DNA from: Desulfobacterales bacterium
GTDB taxonomy: Bacteria; Desulfobacterota; Desulfobacteria; Desulfobacterales; JAAELO01
Direction: 5' to 3'
Assembly (NCBI GenBank): GCA_024226555.1
Contig: JAAELO010000621.1
Coordinates: 1-33,374 of the forward strand
DNA: 33,374 nt
Shown here: positions 15,223 to 24,645 of the stretch, piece after piece
Position numbering within the stretch: position 1 is the first letter of the stretch
Layout of the letters: each line of letters starts with the position of its first letter
Position numbers and translations under genes: made by a program
Notes under the pieces: generated by a model
What the model was told of the DNA's origin: nothing
Seen by the model: only the letters and a program-made list of their open reading frames with translations
The model's database searches: none

Positions 15223-15498
15223 TTATTCATATCCAAGATCAAAATAATATTTCAATCTGATAGAACAACCTGAAAACAATTCCTCATGTTTTGAATACTC
15301 AGGTAGAAAGATATTGTTGTAAAACCTATTATTTCATTCAAAACTATAGCAGCTACTATTTTTTCATTTCTGAATATATCTAATTATTATGGTGCATGAA
15401 GGATTTTCCTTCAGATTTTGAAATAGATCCGGTAGCTGATTAAACTCTTCAATAAAGCTCAAAATGAGATCTTTATTTTCTGCTCCGAAAAGTACCAT
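15223..15498 (-). pseudogene. Small gene with two compensating frameshifts
   Basis: The ATG at 15498 overlaps the kinase stop (TAATG). The first frame reads [19 protein letters not shown] through to I-I-I-R-Y, then meets a stop. The next frame reads F-R-N-E-K-I-V-A-A-I-V-L-N-E. The original frame then resumes as N-R-F-Y-N-N-I-F-L-P-E-Y-S-K-H-E-E-L-F to a TAA at 15223. The shifts sum to three bases (276 bp in total, divisible by three), so about 90 residues would be restored by two indels. The family is unknown to me. A MITE lies six bases beyond its end. Real decay or sequencing error are both possible. Confidence 0.6.
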
Positions 15499-17636
15499 TA
15501 AAATATTTCCTGCTCTATAATCGTTTCTAAAGCATTTAATATATTATTACACTCTTCATTTAATTGGTTAATAACTTTATCTGCTTCATTTGTATTTTTA
15601 CTAACACTCATTGATTCAAGTTGTTCTGCCATCTTTATTGCATTTTGAGCTGCAAGATATTTTAACTGGCCTTTGAGTTTATGTGCTTTTTTTTTAATAC
15701 AGGCATAATCATTTTCTCTAACACATTCTTCAATGCAATCTAAAAGAGGTTTATACGTCGAGGAAAAAGTTTTAAAGCATTTACTTAATAGTGATTTACT
15801 ACCCGTCATAATCTCTTTGAGTTCATTTAAATTTATGGGTCCTTGCTTATCTTTAACAGACTTTTCTTCATTTTCTGGTTCTACATATGGTATTTCCCCC
15901 ATAACCTTGTGAATAATGTCTTTCAATCCTTTTGATTTGATTGGTTTGGTTATATATTCATCCATTCCACAACTGATAAACAGAGCTCTGTCATGCTTCA
16001 TGGCATGAGCAGTTAAAGCAATTATTGGTATTGCTGGAATATTTTTCTTTTTTTCAAAGGTTCTGATCTCTTTAGTCGCATCAATTCCACTCATAACAGG
16101 CATCTGACCATCCATCAAAATGAGATCAAAATTTCCTGAGTGATACATTTCTACTGCTTTTTTTCCATTTTGAGCAATTTCAACCTGTCCTAAACTTAAT
16201 TTTTTAATCATATTAACTGCAATTATTTGGTTGATCTTATCATCTTCAGCAAGTAAAATATTATAGTGACGAGGTTCAGATATTACAGCTGTATTATCTG
16301 ATTCAATATAAGATTTGCTTTGTTGTTCAGGTGAAAAGGCTTTATTTATCTTCTGCTTTTCAAATTCAAGATTAAACCAAAATGTTGAACCTTTATTTTC
16401 TTCGGATTCAATACCAATCTCACCACCCATGAGCTCAACAAGCTGCTTTGTTATTGCTAAGCCTAAACCGGTCCCCTCATATGTACGTGTCATACTATCA
16501 TCAACCTGTGAAAAAGGGCGAAAAAGTTTGTATTGTCTATCTTTTGATATACCTATCCCTGTATCAATCACTTCAAATTTCAATTTAACGATAGATCCTT
16601 TTTGGCTTAATAAACTTACTTTATTAACAATTTTCCCCTTTGAGGTGAACTTTACCGAATTTCCACAAAGATTCATGACAATCTGGCGTAACCTGACAGG
16701 GTCACCAATCAAAAGGGTTGGAACATCTGATCCTAAAATATTGTCAAATGTTAAGTCCTTTTCGAAAACATTTATTGATATAATATCTGATATCTCATCC
16801 AGAAAAATTTTCAGATCAAAATCTAATTTTTCTATATCAAGTTTACCCGCTTCAATTTTTGAATAGTCCAGAATATCATTAATAACCTTTAATAAAGCTT
16901 CCGAGCTGTTTTTCATCAATTTCAGATAATGCCTCTGTTCCTCAGAAAAGTCGGTATCAAGAAGAATATCTATAAAGCCTATCACACCGTTCATTGGGGA
17001 ACGAATTTCATGGCTCATATTAGCAAGGAATTGATCTTTCGCAATATTCGCAGCTTCAGCTTTTCTCTTAGAAAAAAACAGTGCTTCATTAATTTTTTTT
17101 AGCTCAGCAGTTTGTTGTTGGATTTCAGATTGTAACTGGTTTGAATATTCGGCATTCTGTTTCTGGTTTTTAATTAAAATTTCCTGATACTTCTTTTCCA
17201 ATACCGAAATTTTTCCGTCCCGCTGTTTTTTATGGGCTTGAAGCAGTTCGTTTTCATCAATTAATTGCTTATCTTTATTAAATAATTTCTCACATAAAGC
17301 GACAGTACTACCTATCATAGTTTTTACAGTGACAGTATCCAATGTCGCTGGTAGCTCACATATTAAAAGGCTTCTCATCTTTTCAAGTTGTAGTGAACAC
17401 AGCATTACATCTTCTATAACACAAATATATGTTTGTTTGTTTATGGTATTATCCCATAGTTTCTTTTCAAGGAGATCATCTATTTCAATCTTGTGAGTCT
17501 TAGATATTATTTTTTCTGAACTCTCTAATATAATCGAAAATTTGTACTGGGGTATATTTTCGTTTAACGATTTAAGCAATTGACGATTTAAATCAATATC
17601 AGATTCCTGAAAAATTGAGCCTAAAAAATCATCCAT
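15498..17636 (-). CDS. Hybrid histidine kinase (HK-REC-Hpt), soluble
   Basis: This 712-residue multistep phosphorelay kinase has an N-terminal region (about 1-130) of unknown fold with no TM, then a long coiled coil (about 130-200). HisKA follows, with the phospho-His in [14 protein letters not shown], then HATPase with N-box [15 protein letters not shown] and G-T-G-L-G-L. A receiver ([10 protein letters not shown], phospho-Asp in L-I-L-M-D-G-Q-M-P) and a C-terminal Hpt ([11 protein letters not shown]) complete it. Without membrane segments it should sense cytosolic input or partner with the HDOD protein. I chose ATG 17636, which follows GGAGG and overlaps the HDOD stop by eight bases; an upstream in-frame ATG at 17696 would overlap that gene by 68 bases. 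Confidence 0.92.
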   Translation of the reverse strand: MDDFLGSIFQESDIDLNRQLLKSLNENIPQYKFSIILESSEKIISKTHKIEIDDLLEKKLWDNTINKQTYICVIEDVMLCSLQLEKMRSLLICELPATLDTVTVKTMIGSTVALCEKLFNKDKQLIDENELLQAHKKQRDGKISVLEKKYQEILIKNQKQNAEYSNQLQSEIQQQTAELKKINEALFFSKRKAEAANIAKDQFLANMSHEIRSPMNGVIGFIDILLDTDFSEEQRHYLKLMKNSSEALLKVINDILDYSKIEAGKLDIEKLDFDLKIFLDEISDIISINVFEKDLTFDNILGSDVPTLLIGDPVRLRQIVMNLCGNSVKFTSKGKIVNKVSLLSQKGSIVKLKFEVIDTGIGISKDRQYKLFRPFSQVDDSMTRTYEGTGLGLAITKQLVELMGGEIGIESEENKGSTFWFNLEFEKQKINKAFSPEQQSKSYIESDNTAVISEPRHYNILLAEDDKINQIIAVNMIKKLSLGQVEIAQNGKKAVEMYHSGNFDLILMDGQMPVMSGIDATKEIRTFEKKKNIPAIPIIALTAHAMKHDRALFISCGMDEYITKPIKSKGLKDIIHKVMGEIPYVEPENEEKSVKDKQGPINLNELKEIMTGSKSLLSKCFKTFSSTYKPLLDCIEECVRENDYACIKKKAHKLKGQLKYLAAQNAIKMAEQLESMSVSKNTNEADKVINQLNEECNNILNALETIIEQEIF

Positions 17637-18510
17637 TCTGATATTCCTCCAGAGTGTATAGCTCTTTTGCTTTTTGAATTTCATAGGGTAAATCATCTAC
17701 AATAGCCTTATACTCTGTAAGGTTATTCTTCATATGCACAAGCAGTGAGTTCGAGTTTAATATGACATTCATTTCAGGAAATGCATTATACTGTAACCGT
17801 GAAATCAAATATTCTGAAATTTGAAGAATTCCTTCAAGACTGTTAGGCTCAACCTTATTAAGTGGTTTGTGATGAACCTTTATCGCTTTGCAAATATCCA
17901 TGTTTAAACCCCACTCTTCAATAAATAGAGAACCTATTGTTGGATGATCCGTACCCATTACTAAGTATTCATAATCGGTAAGAACATCTTTTGCAGGATT
18001 AAAATTACTACAAAAATCACTAAACATCTTTGGTGTTGATTGCTCTTCAACGATTATTCCTATATCATGAAGAAGACCACACAAAAAAGCATCCTCTCCT
18101 TTTTGAGTAAAGATACGCTCCGCAACCATCTGGCTACATACGCTTGCTACTGAGGAGTGAAGCCATAAATAACTCCTTGAAAAATTTTCAGAAATTGTTT
18201 TTTTGGAAAATATATTTTTAAGTACATCAAGAACAAGAAGATTCCTCAAATTATCCATTCCAATATAGGCAACTGCTTCAGAAATATTTTTGATTTTTGT
18301 TTGCAGTGAAAAATATGAGCTGTTAACCAATTTTAATAATCTCAGGACCATAACCGGATCCATTTTAATTACTTTTTCAAATTCCTCAAGTGTGCTTTTA
18401 TCATCCTGAGTCATTTTGATAAGAGTGTTAGCAACAGATGGTATTGTCTTCATTTTATTGAATTTTTTTATAATAGTTCTGGCAGTATTAGTACGGTTAA
18501 TAGGATCCAT
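17629..18510 (-). CDS. HDOD domain signalling protein
   Basis: This 293-residue protein has an HDOD domain over about residues 15-215 (M-K-T-I-P-S-V-A near the start, [18 protein letters not shown] in the middle). It keeps the degenerate HD-like motif [10 protein letters not shown] and a later V-H-H-K-P-L. HDOD proteins generally lack confirmed hydrolase activity and act in two-component and motility regulation. It is first in the leftward operon and overlaps the hybrid kinase by eight bases, suggesting the two proteins are made in matched amounts and work together. No TM or signal peptide is seen. Confidence 0.88.
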   Translation of the reverse strand: MDPINRTNTARTIIKKFNKMKTIPSVANTLIKMTQDDKSTLEEFEKVIKMDPVMVLRLLKLVNSSYFSLQTKIKNISEAVAYIGMDNLRNLLVLDVLKNIFSKKTISENFSRSYLWLHSSVASVCSQMVAERIFTQKGEDAFLCGLLHDIGIIVEEQSTPKMFSDFCSNFNPAKDVLTDYEYLVMGTDHPTIGSLFIEEWGLNMDICKAIKVHHKPLNKVEPNSLEGILQISEYLISRLQYNAFPEMNVILNSNSLLVHMKNNLTEYKAIVDDLPYEIQKAKELYTLEEYQNG

Positions 18511-18832
18511 TATAATATTCTATTTTTTTTGTAATGATTAGCTAATGGTTACAATATTTAATTCTGAAACTGATTTTAGTGACTGAAATTCTAAAGAAGC
18601 TTTATAGTTTTTTCATTCTAACACGCTTGAAATAAAACTACAAAATAATAAATCAAATCAACAGATTCCCTTAAGAATACACTAATACAAAAAGTTTACT
18701 ATTCCATTATATTAGAAGTCAATTCCCGGAATTCGCTCTATAGATTTATTGGTGAATTTATGGTAGTTTTGTCGGGTTAGATCCTAAAAACAATCTAACA
18801 TCAGTTTAATTTTTGTTATCAGGAGATTAATA
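18511..18832. other. Divergent intergenic region with MITE-end relic
   Basis: This 322-bp spacer separates the leftward HDOD operon from the rightward chemoreceptor, so it should hold promoters for both. A ten-base right-end relic (AGATTCCCTT at 18663-18672) is the only repeat trace. I see no sigma-54 motif. Confidence 0.55.
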
Positions 18833-20560
18833 ATGAAAAAAATTTTAAATTCAATTGGTAGAAAAATACTCGTAATCATAATTGTTTCTTTGTTTACCAT
18901 ATCTATTTTGGTTTTTATTAGTCTGAATTTTTTTGGTAAGATTGGTGATATCGCAACTATAAAGGAATCTGCTTTTAGATATGAGGTGTTGACTAAGGAA
19001 GCATCAATTCAATTTAGCAAGTATACGGTTACCGGCGATGAGACAACTTATAATAAGTTAATAAAGATTCTCAATACATTAGCACTTACAGATGGCAGGA
19101 TGAACATAATCCAGAAACTTCTCCAAAAAGGCCATTCAAATGAAGAAGCCCTTGATATCTATATTAAACAAACAGGTGACACTAATCGTAAAGACGCATT
19201 GATGAAAGCTGCAAAACTTATCACAACATTGAAGGGTACAAAACTAATTGCAAATGTGATTGCTGCATCAGACAGAGGCCATAATTTTACAACAGAATGG
19301 AGTAAACTGGTAAAACAATACAAGAGGATCAAAGAGCAGCAAAAAAGGAAAGAGATCGCATATAAAGTTAAGACTATTGAATCTAAAATGCCGTCAATGC
19401 TTAAGGATTTTCATGCCACAATGGGCGATGTTGCTGATCATTTTTCAAGTAAAATCAGGATGGTTTTTATAATTATCTGCACAGTTGCAATGCTTCTAAT
19501 AAGTGTAATAGCTTTTTTTATTACCCGCTCTATAACAAAGCCCCTTAAAGAAACAGTGGATTATGTAAAAACTGTTTCTTCCGGGAATTTCAAAAACACT
19601 CTGGATATTGAAAGCAATGATGAGCTGGGTATAATGGTAGATAGTATGAATTCCATGAGCGAAAGTTTGCGGGATATGGTTAAAGAGATAAAAACCGGTA
19701 TGGAAACACTTAATACTTCAGCTACTGATCTAACAGGCCTTTCAGATCAGGTTTCAGAAACAGCAGTAGATAATGCAGGTAAAGCAAATACGGTTTCTGT
19801 AGCTGCTGAAGAGATGAGTTCAAACATGAATGCTGTAGCAAATAATATGGAAACATCTTCACAAAATACAAATACCGTCGTTATTGCAGTTGAAGAGATG
19901 ACAAATACCATTAGTGAAATTACAAAAAATACAGAACTTGCAAGAGTAGTCAGTGAAAAAGCTGTTGTAAGGTCAAAATCTGCTACAGAGAAAATGGGCA
20001 GACTTGGTGAGGTTGCTAAAAACATAGGTGAAGTAACTGAAAGCATTGCTGACATATCAGATCAAACCAACCTTTTATCCTTAAATGCAACTATTGAAGC
20101 CGCAAGAGCAGGCGAAGCAGGTAAAGGATTTGCAGTTGTGGCAAATGAAATTAAGGAACTGGCCCAATTAACAGCGAAGTCTACTAAAGATATTAAGGAA
20201 CAGATTGATGAGATTCAATCCTCTACACAGGTATCCGTTGAAGAGATCAGTGAAATTTCAGATGTAATCGTTGAAATAAGCCAGATAGTTACAACAATCT
20301 CCTCAGCAATAGAAGAACAATCCATAGCAACCCGTGAAATCGCTCAGAATATAGCTATGGTTTCTGAAGGCATAAACGAGGTAAACGATAATGTTAGTCA
20401 AAGTTCCATTGTTGCAACAGAGATTACAGAATCTATTTCAGAAGTTCATAAATCTACTGATGAGATGAAAAACAATAGTACTCAGGCAAAGAATAAAACC
20501 ATGGGATTGTCTGATCTTGCAGAAAATCTTAATGAGATGATGAATCGTTTTAAAATATAG
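18833..20560 (+). CDS. Methyl-accepting chemotaxis protein with HAMP
   Basis: This 575-residue chemoreceptor has the classic layout: TM1 (about 12-32), an all-helical periplasmic sensor (about 35-205), TM2 (about 210-232), HAMP (about 233-286, starting T-R-S-I-T-K-P-L) and the signalling hairpin with tip [18 protein letters not shown]. The sensor looks like a helical-bundle (HBM-type) domain. The tip has Ser and Thr where the other two receptors here have Ala (L-S-L-N-A-T versus L-A-L-N-A-A), so it may belong to a different receptor class or array. The ATG follows CAGGAGA. A MITE begins 10 nt past its stop. Confidence 0.92.
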   Translation: MKKILNSIGRKILVIIIVSLFTISILVFISLNFFGKIGDIATIKESAFRYEVLTKEASIQFSKYTVTGDETTYNKLIKILNTLALTDGRMNIIQKLLQKGHSNEEALDIYIKQTGDTNRKDALMKAAKLITTLKGTKLIANVIAASDRGHNFTTEWSKLVKQYKRIKEQQKRKEIAYKVKTIESKMPSMLKDFHATMGDVADHFSSKIRMVFIIICTVAMLLISVIAFFITRSITKPLKETVDYVKTVSSGNFKNTLDIESNDELGIMVDSMNSMSESLRDMVKEIKTGMETLNTSATDLTGLSDQVSETAVDNAGKANTVSVAAEEMSSNMNAVANNMETSSQNTNTVVIAVEEMTNTISEITKNTELARVVSEKAVVRSKSATEKMGRLGEVAKNIGEVTESIADISDQTNLLSLNATIEAARAGEAGKGFAVVANEIKELAQLTAKSTKDIKEQIDEIQSSTQVSVEEISEISDVIVEISQIVTTISSAIEEQSIATREIAQNIAMVSEGINEVNDNVSQSSIVATEITESISEVHKSTDEMKNNSTQAKNKTMGLSDLAENLNEMMNRFKI

Positions 20561-20570
20561 ACTTTTATAA

Positions 20571-20728
20571 GGGAATCTCTAATAACTGATCTTTTTGCGA
20601 AACACAGCGTTATAACAAAAATAAAACTGTAAACTTTATAAAATAAAACCTTTTTTATAAACGAACCAACCCGTTGTTTTTTGTTATACCTTGTTTTTCA
20701 TCAAAAATTCTAATTATTAGAGATTCCC
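20571..20728 (-). mobile_element. MITE copy 7 (long type)
   Basis: A 158-bp long-type copy, right end first on the plus strand (GGGAATCTCTAATAACTG), left end at 20728 (TTATTAGAGATTCCC). The interior is almost the same as the copies at 1587 and 9710. Flanks are ATAA and TAAA, which do not match. It starts 10 nt after the chemoreceptor stop, where it may act as a 3' hairpin. Confidence 0.92.
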
Positions 20729-20783
20729 TAAATAAACTCAGAAAGATGAAACATAAATTCATAAAATATATTTAAGAAGTCAT

Positions 20784-20908
20784 GTAGGGTGCATTTTATG
20801 CACATTTACAAGGATCAAAGGAATAAAAGGACTGTTAGAGAAATCACAATTGCCTTTTGTATTTATCGAATTTCGGTATTGTTATTATGGTCCATAAAAT
20901 GCACCTAC
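20784..20908. repeat. Second inverted-repeat element (GTAGGGTGCATTTTATG ends)
   Basis: GTAGGGTGCATTTTATG (20784-20800) recurs as the reverse complement CATAAAATGCACCTAC (20893-20908), with one G missing, about 90 bp apart. The left arm also contains a small palindrome (GTGCATTTTATGCAC). It shares nothing with the GGGAACC family. Short elements with GTAGGGTGC-like ends are scattered in many bacterial genomes. It lies upstream of the solute-binding protein gene. Confidence 0.6.
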
Positions 20909-20995
20909 GAAACTTCCAAAAAATGAGACGTTTATAAAAGTGATACTATAAAACCACGCAGTTAATAATGTATTTTCTTCTAATGAGGATTAATT

Positions 20996-21814
20996 ATGTT
21001 GAAACGAATCTTGCTTATGGCGAGTTTAATAGGAACTCTGTTATTATCAAATGGTTTTGCTGAAGAAACGATGCGCCTTGCTATTGGAAAATGGGACCCT
21101 TATCAATCAGAACATTTGAAGTATTATGGAGTCGTTTCAAGGATTGTCACGGAAGCTTTTGCTTTAGAAGGGGTAAAGGTGAAATATGGATTTTTTCCCT
21201 GGGCACGGTCATTTGAGTATGCGAAACATGGTGATTGGGATGGAACAGTGGCCTGGGCAAAAAAGAAGGATAGAATTCCTTTTTTTTATTTTAGTGGATG
21301 GTTAATTAAAGATAGTGCTGAGTTATTTCATTTAAAAAGTTTTAAATTTCAATGGACTATAGGAGACTTTAAAACTTTGAAGGGTGTAGAGATAGGAGCT
21401 ACCATCGGTTACAACTATGGAACAAGCTTTCAAAAGGAAGAAAAATCAGGAATAATTTTCGTTGAACGGGTTCCGTCGGACGAAATTAACTTTAGAAAAC
21501 TTTTAGAAGGCAGAATCGATGTTTTTCCAATAAGTTTAGAAGTTGGGTATTCTATACTCAATAGGAATTTTTCTAAACAAGAAATCTCGTTAATTACTCA
21601 TTCACCGTGGGGTTCAGTTGTAGATACCAACACAGATAATAATAAATATTATTTGATGTTTTCCAAGAAGGTTAAAAAAAATAAAAAGTTGCTAATGTTA
21701 TTCAACAAGGGATTAAAAAGACTCCGTGAGAGTGGAAAATACGATCAATATTTTGAAGAGTCTCGAAGAGAAGATTATCATCAAGAAATAGAAAAAGCTT
21801 ATAAAGTTGAATAA
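20996..21814 (+). CDS. Periplasmic solute-binding protein (SBP family 3-like)
   Basis: This 272-residue exported protein has a signal peptide (about 1-22, cut near G-F-A-E) and the two-lobe layout of family 3 solute-binding proteins: an N-terminal strand (M-R-L-A-I-G-K-W-D-P-Y), G-F-F-P-W-A-R-S-F-E-Y-A, L-K-G-V-E-I-G-A-T-I-G-Y-N-Y, and a C-terminal helix ending S-G-K-Y-D-Q-Y-F. The W-A-R and G-W-D-G-T-V-A-W-A patterns resemble the stand-alone sub-branch found without ABC transporter genes. No permease or ATPase is nearby, so it may feed a chemoreceptor or another sensor. The ligand is unknown. The ATG follows a weak GAGGA site. Confidence 0.82.
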   Translation: MLKRILLMASLIGTLLLSNGFAEETMRLAIGKWDPYQSEHLKYYGVVSRIVTEAFALEGVKVKYGFFPWARSFEYAKHGDWDGTVAWAKKKDRIPFFYFSGWLIKDSAELFHLKSFKFQWTIGDFKTLKGVEIGATIGYNYGTSFQKEEKSGIIFVERVPSDEINFRKLLEGRIDVFPISLEVGYSILNRNFSKQEISLITHSPWGSVVDTNTDNNKYYLMFSKKVKKNKKLLMLFNKGLKRLRESGKYDQYFEESRREDYHQEIEKAYKVE

Positions 21815-21914
21815 ATTGATGCCTTTGCATTGCATTATCTTTTATTATAGCTGGCTACGAAACTAAAAAACCATATATTATTTTTAATATGACTCAATTT
21901 ATACTATTGTAACG

Positions 21915-22050
21915 ACCTGAATCCTTGAGCGCTGTACGGTGTGTTAACGGTTTATCAAGTAGTATCCGAATTTCTTTGAGGAAAACCGAACCTGCCAGTG
22001 CAGCTGACCAAAGGGCGCGATGGCTGACACCATGTTGCCAAAAAATTAAT
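21915..22050. other. Higher-GC tract, no clear gene
   Basis: About 21915-22040 is markedly richer in G+C than its surroundings (for example GAGCGCTGTACGGTGTG and AAAGGGCGCGATGGC) and reads like imported DNA. An open frame runs through it but crosses the following terminator and matches nothing I know. It may be a relic of a mobile element. Nothing firmer can be said from sequence alone. Confidence 0.4.
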
Positions 22051-22089
22051 AAAAAAACAGATGGAGCCAAATCAAGGGTTTGGCTCCAT
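22051..22089 (-). terminator. Intrinsic terminator of the DUF2325 operon
   Basis: A perfect 11-bp stem (ATGGAGCCAAA 22061-22071, TTTGGCTCCAT 22079-22089) with a seven-base loop is followed on the minus strand by CTGTTTTTTT. It lies eight bases past the stop of the DUF2325 gene. Confidence 0.9.
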
Positions 22090-22096
22090 TTAGCTG

Positions 22097-23272
22097 TTAA
22101 TTTACAAGCTGCTGATCTGTCTCAAATAAAGCGTGAGTCACAGTACTTAAACTTGAATTATTTAAAAATTTAACTTTTTTATTATACCTGTTACATAGTT
22201 TTTTAACCCTTAGGCAGGCATTATGACTATTACAGTTTACAGGACAAATAACCATATCGCTCTTTTTAACAAAAGCTTCGATATTAGAGTTTCTGTTTTT
22301 AAAGTATCCATCGTTATAATAGAACTCACCGCCAGCATCTTCTACAATTTTTTTGTACATACTTTTCATTTTTGTCATTCCACCAATCATGAAAATGCGT
22401 TTTGCACACAACTGATATTGTGGACAGAATATTCCCTTACACTCTTCTTTTTCGGTATCACAGGGTGGGATAGTGTTAAAATTTGAAAGAAACATTTCCA
22501 TCTCTTCCTGAACTAATTTGTTTTCGTTTATCAGGCTTAAATTATCAATCTTCAGGGATTTCTGTGCTCTGTCTTTTACTATTATACTTTGTTCATAGTC
22601 TTTAATCTGAGCTTTTAGGTCATCTATCCGGTTCTCATATTCAGCAAGTAAAAGCTGATTGTCAGTATTTTCTGAATTATCAAAGGATGAAATTTTATCT
22701 TTTAACTCTTGATTTTCTTTTTTTAAAGCGTCTGTTTCTTTTATACTTTCATAGTTTTGCTGAACCAGCCGTTTAATTTCATCACCCTTTATTGCCCCAC
22801 TATCTTTTATTATGGATAATTTGTTATCCATATTCTTCAGCTTGTTTCTAACTTCCAATACTTCAGTCATGTTTGAGTGTGACAGCATATGGATATCTCC
22901 ATAAACTTCCTGCAGAATATCGACACTTGTGTCTTCCTTTGCTACAATTGCATAAAGCAGTGGGCCTGGATCGCCATTTTTTACAATATCTTTCCATAAC
23001 TTGAATAGTTCATCATCAGAAAGATCCGTAATTTTTTCCATGAACTTTCCTGCGTGATGTCTTATAAAATTATTTACTTTATATGACACATTATTTTCGT
23101 CAGTCAGGTTACCCATTATCATCTGGTGATATTCATAGGGTTTCATCTGTTTAACATTGTACCCACACTTTTTCAGAATGCTTTTATGTTTATCAACTGA
23201 TAACATTGCTCCTATTACAGGGCACTTGAAGTTACACTCTATCTCCCAGATATTTTTAAAATTTACTTTCAT
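22097..23272 (-). CDS. Cysteine-rich coiled-coil protein with C-terminal DUF2325
   Basis: In this 391-residue protein the last 100 residues match DUF2325 (PF10087): a Rossmann-like segment I-F-M-I-G-G-M (293 on), D-M-V-I-C-P-V-N-C and S-S-L-S-T-V-T-H-A-L. A helical N-terminal domain (about 1-140) and a coiled coil (about 140-260) precede it. Cysteines are clustered: C13/C17/C36 at the N-terminus, C271, C278, C283 and C289 in a knuckle before DUF2325, and C343, C347, C353 and C360 inside it. That pattern suggests a metal- or redox-responsive protein; no enzymatic role is known to me. It lies 15 bp from the upstream Cys-tailed gene, so they form an operon. The ATG at 23272 has only a weak ribosome site (GGGAAAG). 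Confidence 0.8.
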   Translation of the reverse strand: MKVNFKNIWEIECNFKCPVIGAMLSVDKHKSILKKCGYNVKQMKPYEYHQMIMGNLTDENNVSYKVNNFIRHHAGKFMEKITDLSDDELFKLWKDIVKNGDPGPLLYAIVAKEDTSVDILQEVYGDIHMLSHSNMTEVLEVRNKLKNMDNKLSIIKDSGAIKGDEIKRLVQQNYESIKETDALKKENQELKDKISSFDNSENTDNQLLLAEYENRIDDLKAQIKDYEQSIIVKDRAQKSLKIDNLSLINENKLVQEEMEMFLSNFNTIPPCDTEKEECKGIFCPQYQLCAKRIFMIGGMTKMKSMYKKIVEDAGGEFYYNDGYFKNRNSNIEAFVKKSDMVICPVNCNSHNACLRVKKLCNRYNKKVKFLNNSSLSTVTHALFETDQQLVN

Positions 23273-23287
23273 TGTTCTTTCCCTGTT

Positions 23288-23650
23288 TTATACTTTGCTA
23301 ATATTAATATTTTTACACAAGCAGTTTTTACAATTACCTTTACAGGTATGCTTTGTGGTTTTAATACTGAATAACCTGCATCCATCAGGTATTAAGGACA
23401 TAGCGTTATCCCCTCCGAATAAAACTTTTCTTTTTAAAGAGGTATGAAGATTCCTGTTTAAGGTATCTTTTCCATAGGTAGAAATATTTTGGAGCTTGTT
23501 GGTATTAATAAAGATTGAATCTCTTGTATCAACCTCTTGGTAGATAATTTCTATAAGATCCCAGGCAGCTATTTTATCAAATTCACCCAATAAATTTAAA
23601 TATAAATCTGTTCCTTTGCTTTTTTGTTCAATTTGAAAGTTTGTATTCAT
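23288..23650 (-). CDS. Small STAS-like protein with Cys-cluster tail
   Basis: This 120-residue protein begins with a strand-helix layout like STAS anti-sigma-factor antagonists (L-Y-L-N-L-L-G-E-F-D, then S-I-F-I-N-T-N-K-L-Q-N-I-S-T-Y-G-K-D). It ends in a compact metal-site-like tail, H-T-C-K-G-N-C-K-N-C-L-C (H101, C103, C107, C110, C112). The tail could bind zinc or an Fe-S cluster. The STAS link is by pattern only. I chose ATG 23650 because GGAG lies six bases upstream; an in-frame start two codons earlier overlaps that site. The DUF2325 gene follows 15 bp downstream. The two Cys-rich proteins probably act together. Confidence 0.65.
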   Translation of the reverse strand: MNTNFQIEQKSKGTDLYLNLLGEFDKIAAWDLIEIIYQEVDTRDSIFINTNKLQNISTYGKDTLNRNLHTSLKRKVLFGGDNAMSLIPDGCRLFSIKTTKHTCKGNCKNCLCKNINISKV

Positions 23651-23740
23651 TTTCATCTCCAGATAAATTTTAAAGTTACAAATCTTTATAGACAAATATA
23701 GTATGATATGTCAAATAGATTTAGGCGTGCCGAATTTTAA

Positions 23741-24442
23741 ATGTTAAAAAAAAATAAAAAATGGGAGACAATTTTGAAGATAGAATCAACCACCAACAGG
23801 ACATGTTTTGAATGCAACCACCTTTTTTCCGGGCAGAATAATATGCTCCATCAACTTGCTGAATCTTTAGGATCTGCAATAGATGCCAAGGACCCCTATA
23901 CAAGTTTACATTCAGAAGAAGTTGCTGAAATATCATTTACAATCGCAATGGGATTTTCACAAAAAGATGCAGATATAATACACGTTGCAGGACATCTTCA
24001 TGATATCGGTAAAATTGGAGTTCCAGATAATATCTTACAGAAAAGAGGCCCTCTGTCTGATGAAGAATGTAGCCATATAAAAAAACATCCTGAGATGGGA
24101 GCATCCATACTTAAACCTGTTGACTGTCTTATTGAAAGTGGAGTTACAGAGATGGTCCTGTATCACCATGAAAGATATGATGGAGGAGGTTATCCTGAAG
24201 GATTAAAAGGTCATAAAATTCCAATGGGAGCACGAATTATCTCTCTTGCCGATGCTCTCTCTGCAATACTTCAAGACAGACCATACAGATTAAAACAGAA
24301 CTTTGATGAAGCAGTAAAAGAGATCGAAAGGTGTTCCGGGACACAGTTTGATCCAATAGTTGTAAAAGCATTCATTAAGATAAAAGAGGTGGTCAGGTCA
24401 TATTTCTATCAGATAAATGATTTTAGAGTGAATTCGGATTAA
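23741..24442 (+). CDS. HD-GYP phosphodiesterase with N-terminal CXXC
   Basis: This 233-residue HD-GYP protein is likely to hydrolyse cyclic di-GMP. The HD motif is H-L-H-D-I-G-K-I-G-V-P (H87/D88), followed by H-H-E-R-Y-D-G-G-G-Y-P with the GYP residues intact. All metal ligands I can check are present (H57, H87, D88, the HH pair and a later D-A). The first 30 residues hold T-C-F-E-C-N-H (C22, C25, H27), a possible metal or redox site. No receiver or TM is seen. The ATG at 23741 has no ribosome site; a TTG at 23774 (still before the CXXC) follows GGGAG with good spacing and may be the true start. The gene diverges from the Cys-rich DUF2325 operon across 90 bp. Confidence 0.9.
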   Translation: MLKKNKKWETILKIESTTNRTCFECNHLFSGQNNMLHQLAESLGSAIDAKDPYTSLHSEEVAEISFTIAMGFSQKDADIIHVAGHLHDIGKIGVPDNILQKRGPLSDEECSHIKKHPEMGASILKPVDCLIESGVTEMVLYHHERYDGGGYPEGLKGHKIPMGARIISLADALSAILQDRPYRLKQNFDEAVKEIERCSGTQFDPIVVKAFIKIKEVVRSYFYQINDFRVNSD

Positions 24443-24497
24443 AGGTTTTATTAAAAGTATGGCGAGGTATTATAATTATTATTTATCTCCTCTAAAA

Positions 24498-24513
24498 AGG
24501 CCCTTTATTTGCT
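24498..24513 (+). promoter_or_regulatory. Possible weak sigma-54 promoter
   Basis: AGGCCCTTTATTTGCT has GG-to-GC spacing like a -24/-12 element, but it lacks TGGCAC at -24 and has no adjacent activator site. It lies about 130 bp before the exported protein at 24646. It may be chance. Confidence 0.25.
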
Positions 24514-24645
24514 CTTAAAACTATCTTTTGACTATCGAAAAAGTGCTTTTAAGAAATAAATAAGGTATGATAAAAAAACTTAGATTGAACGGCAGTCAAG
24601 TTAGGAAAGTGTTCTGAGATTTGCTATTTTAACGTTAGGTTTTAT

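Noticed and set aside
21915-21990. Group II intron 3' end
   Set aside because: GAGCGCTGTACGG recalls the region before domain V, but a proper domain V stem and reverse-transcriptase gene are missing.
21925-22173. 82-codon frame across the GC-rich tract
   Set aside because: It runs through the terminator and into the antisense of the DUF2325 gene, and matches no family known to me.
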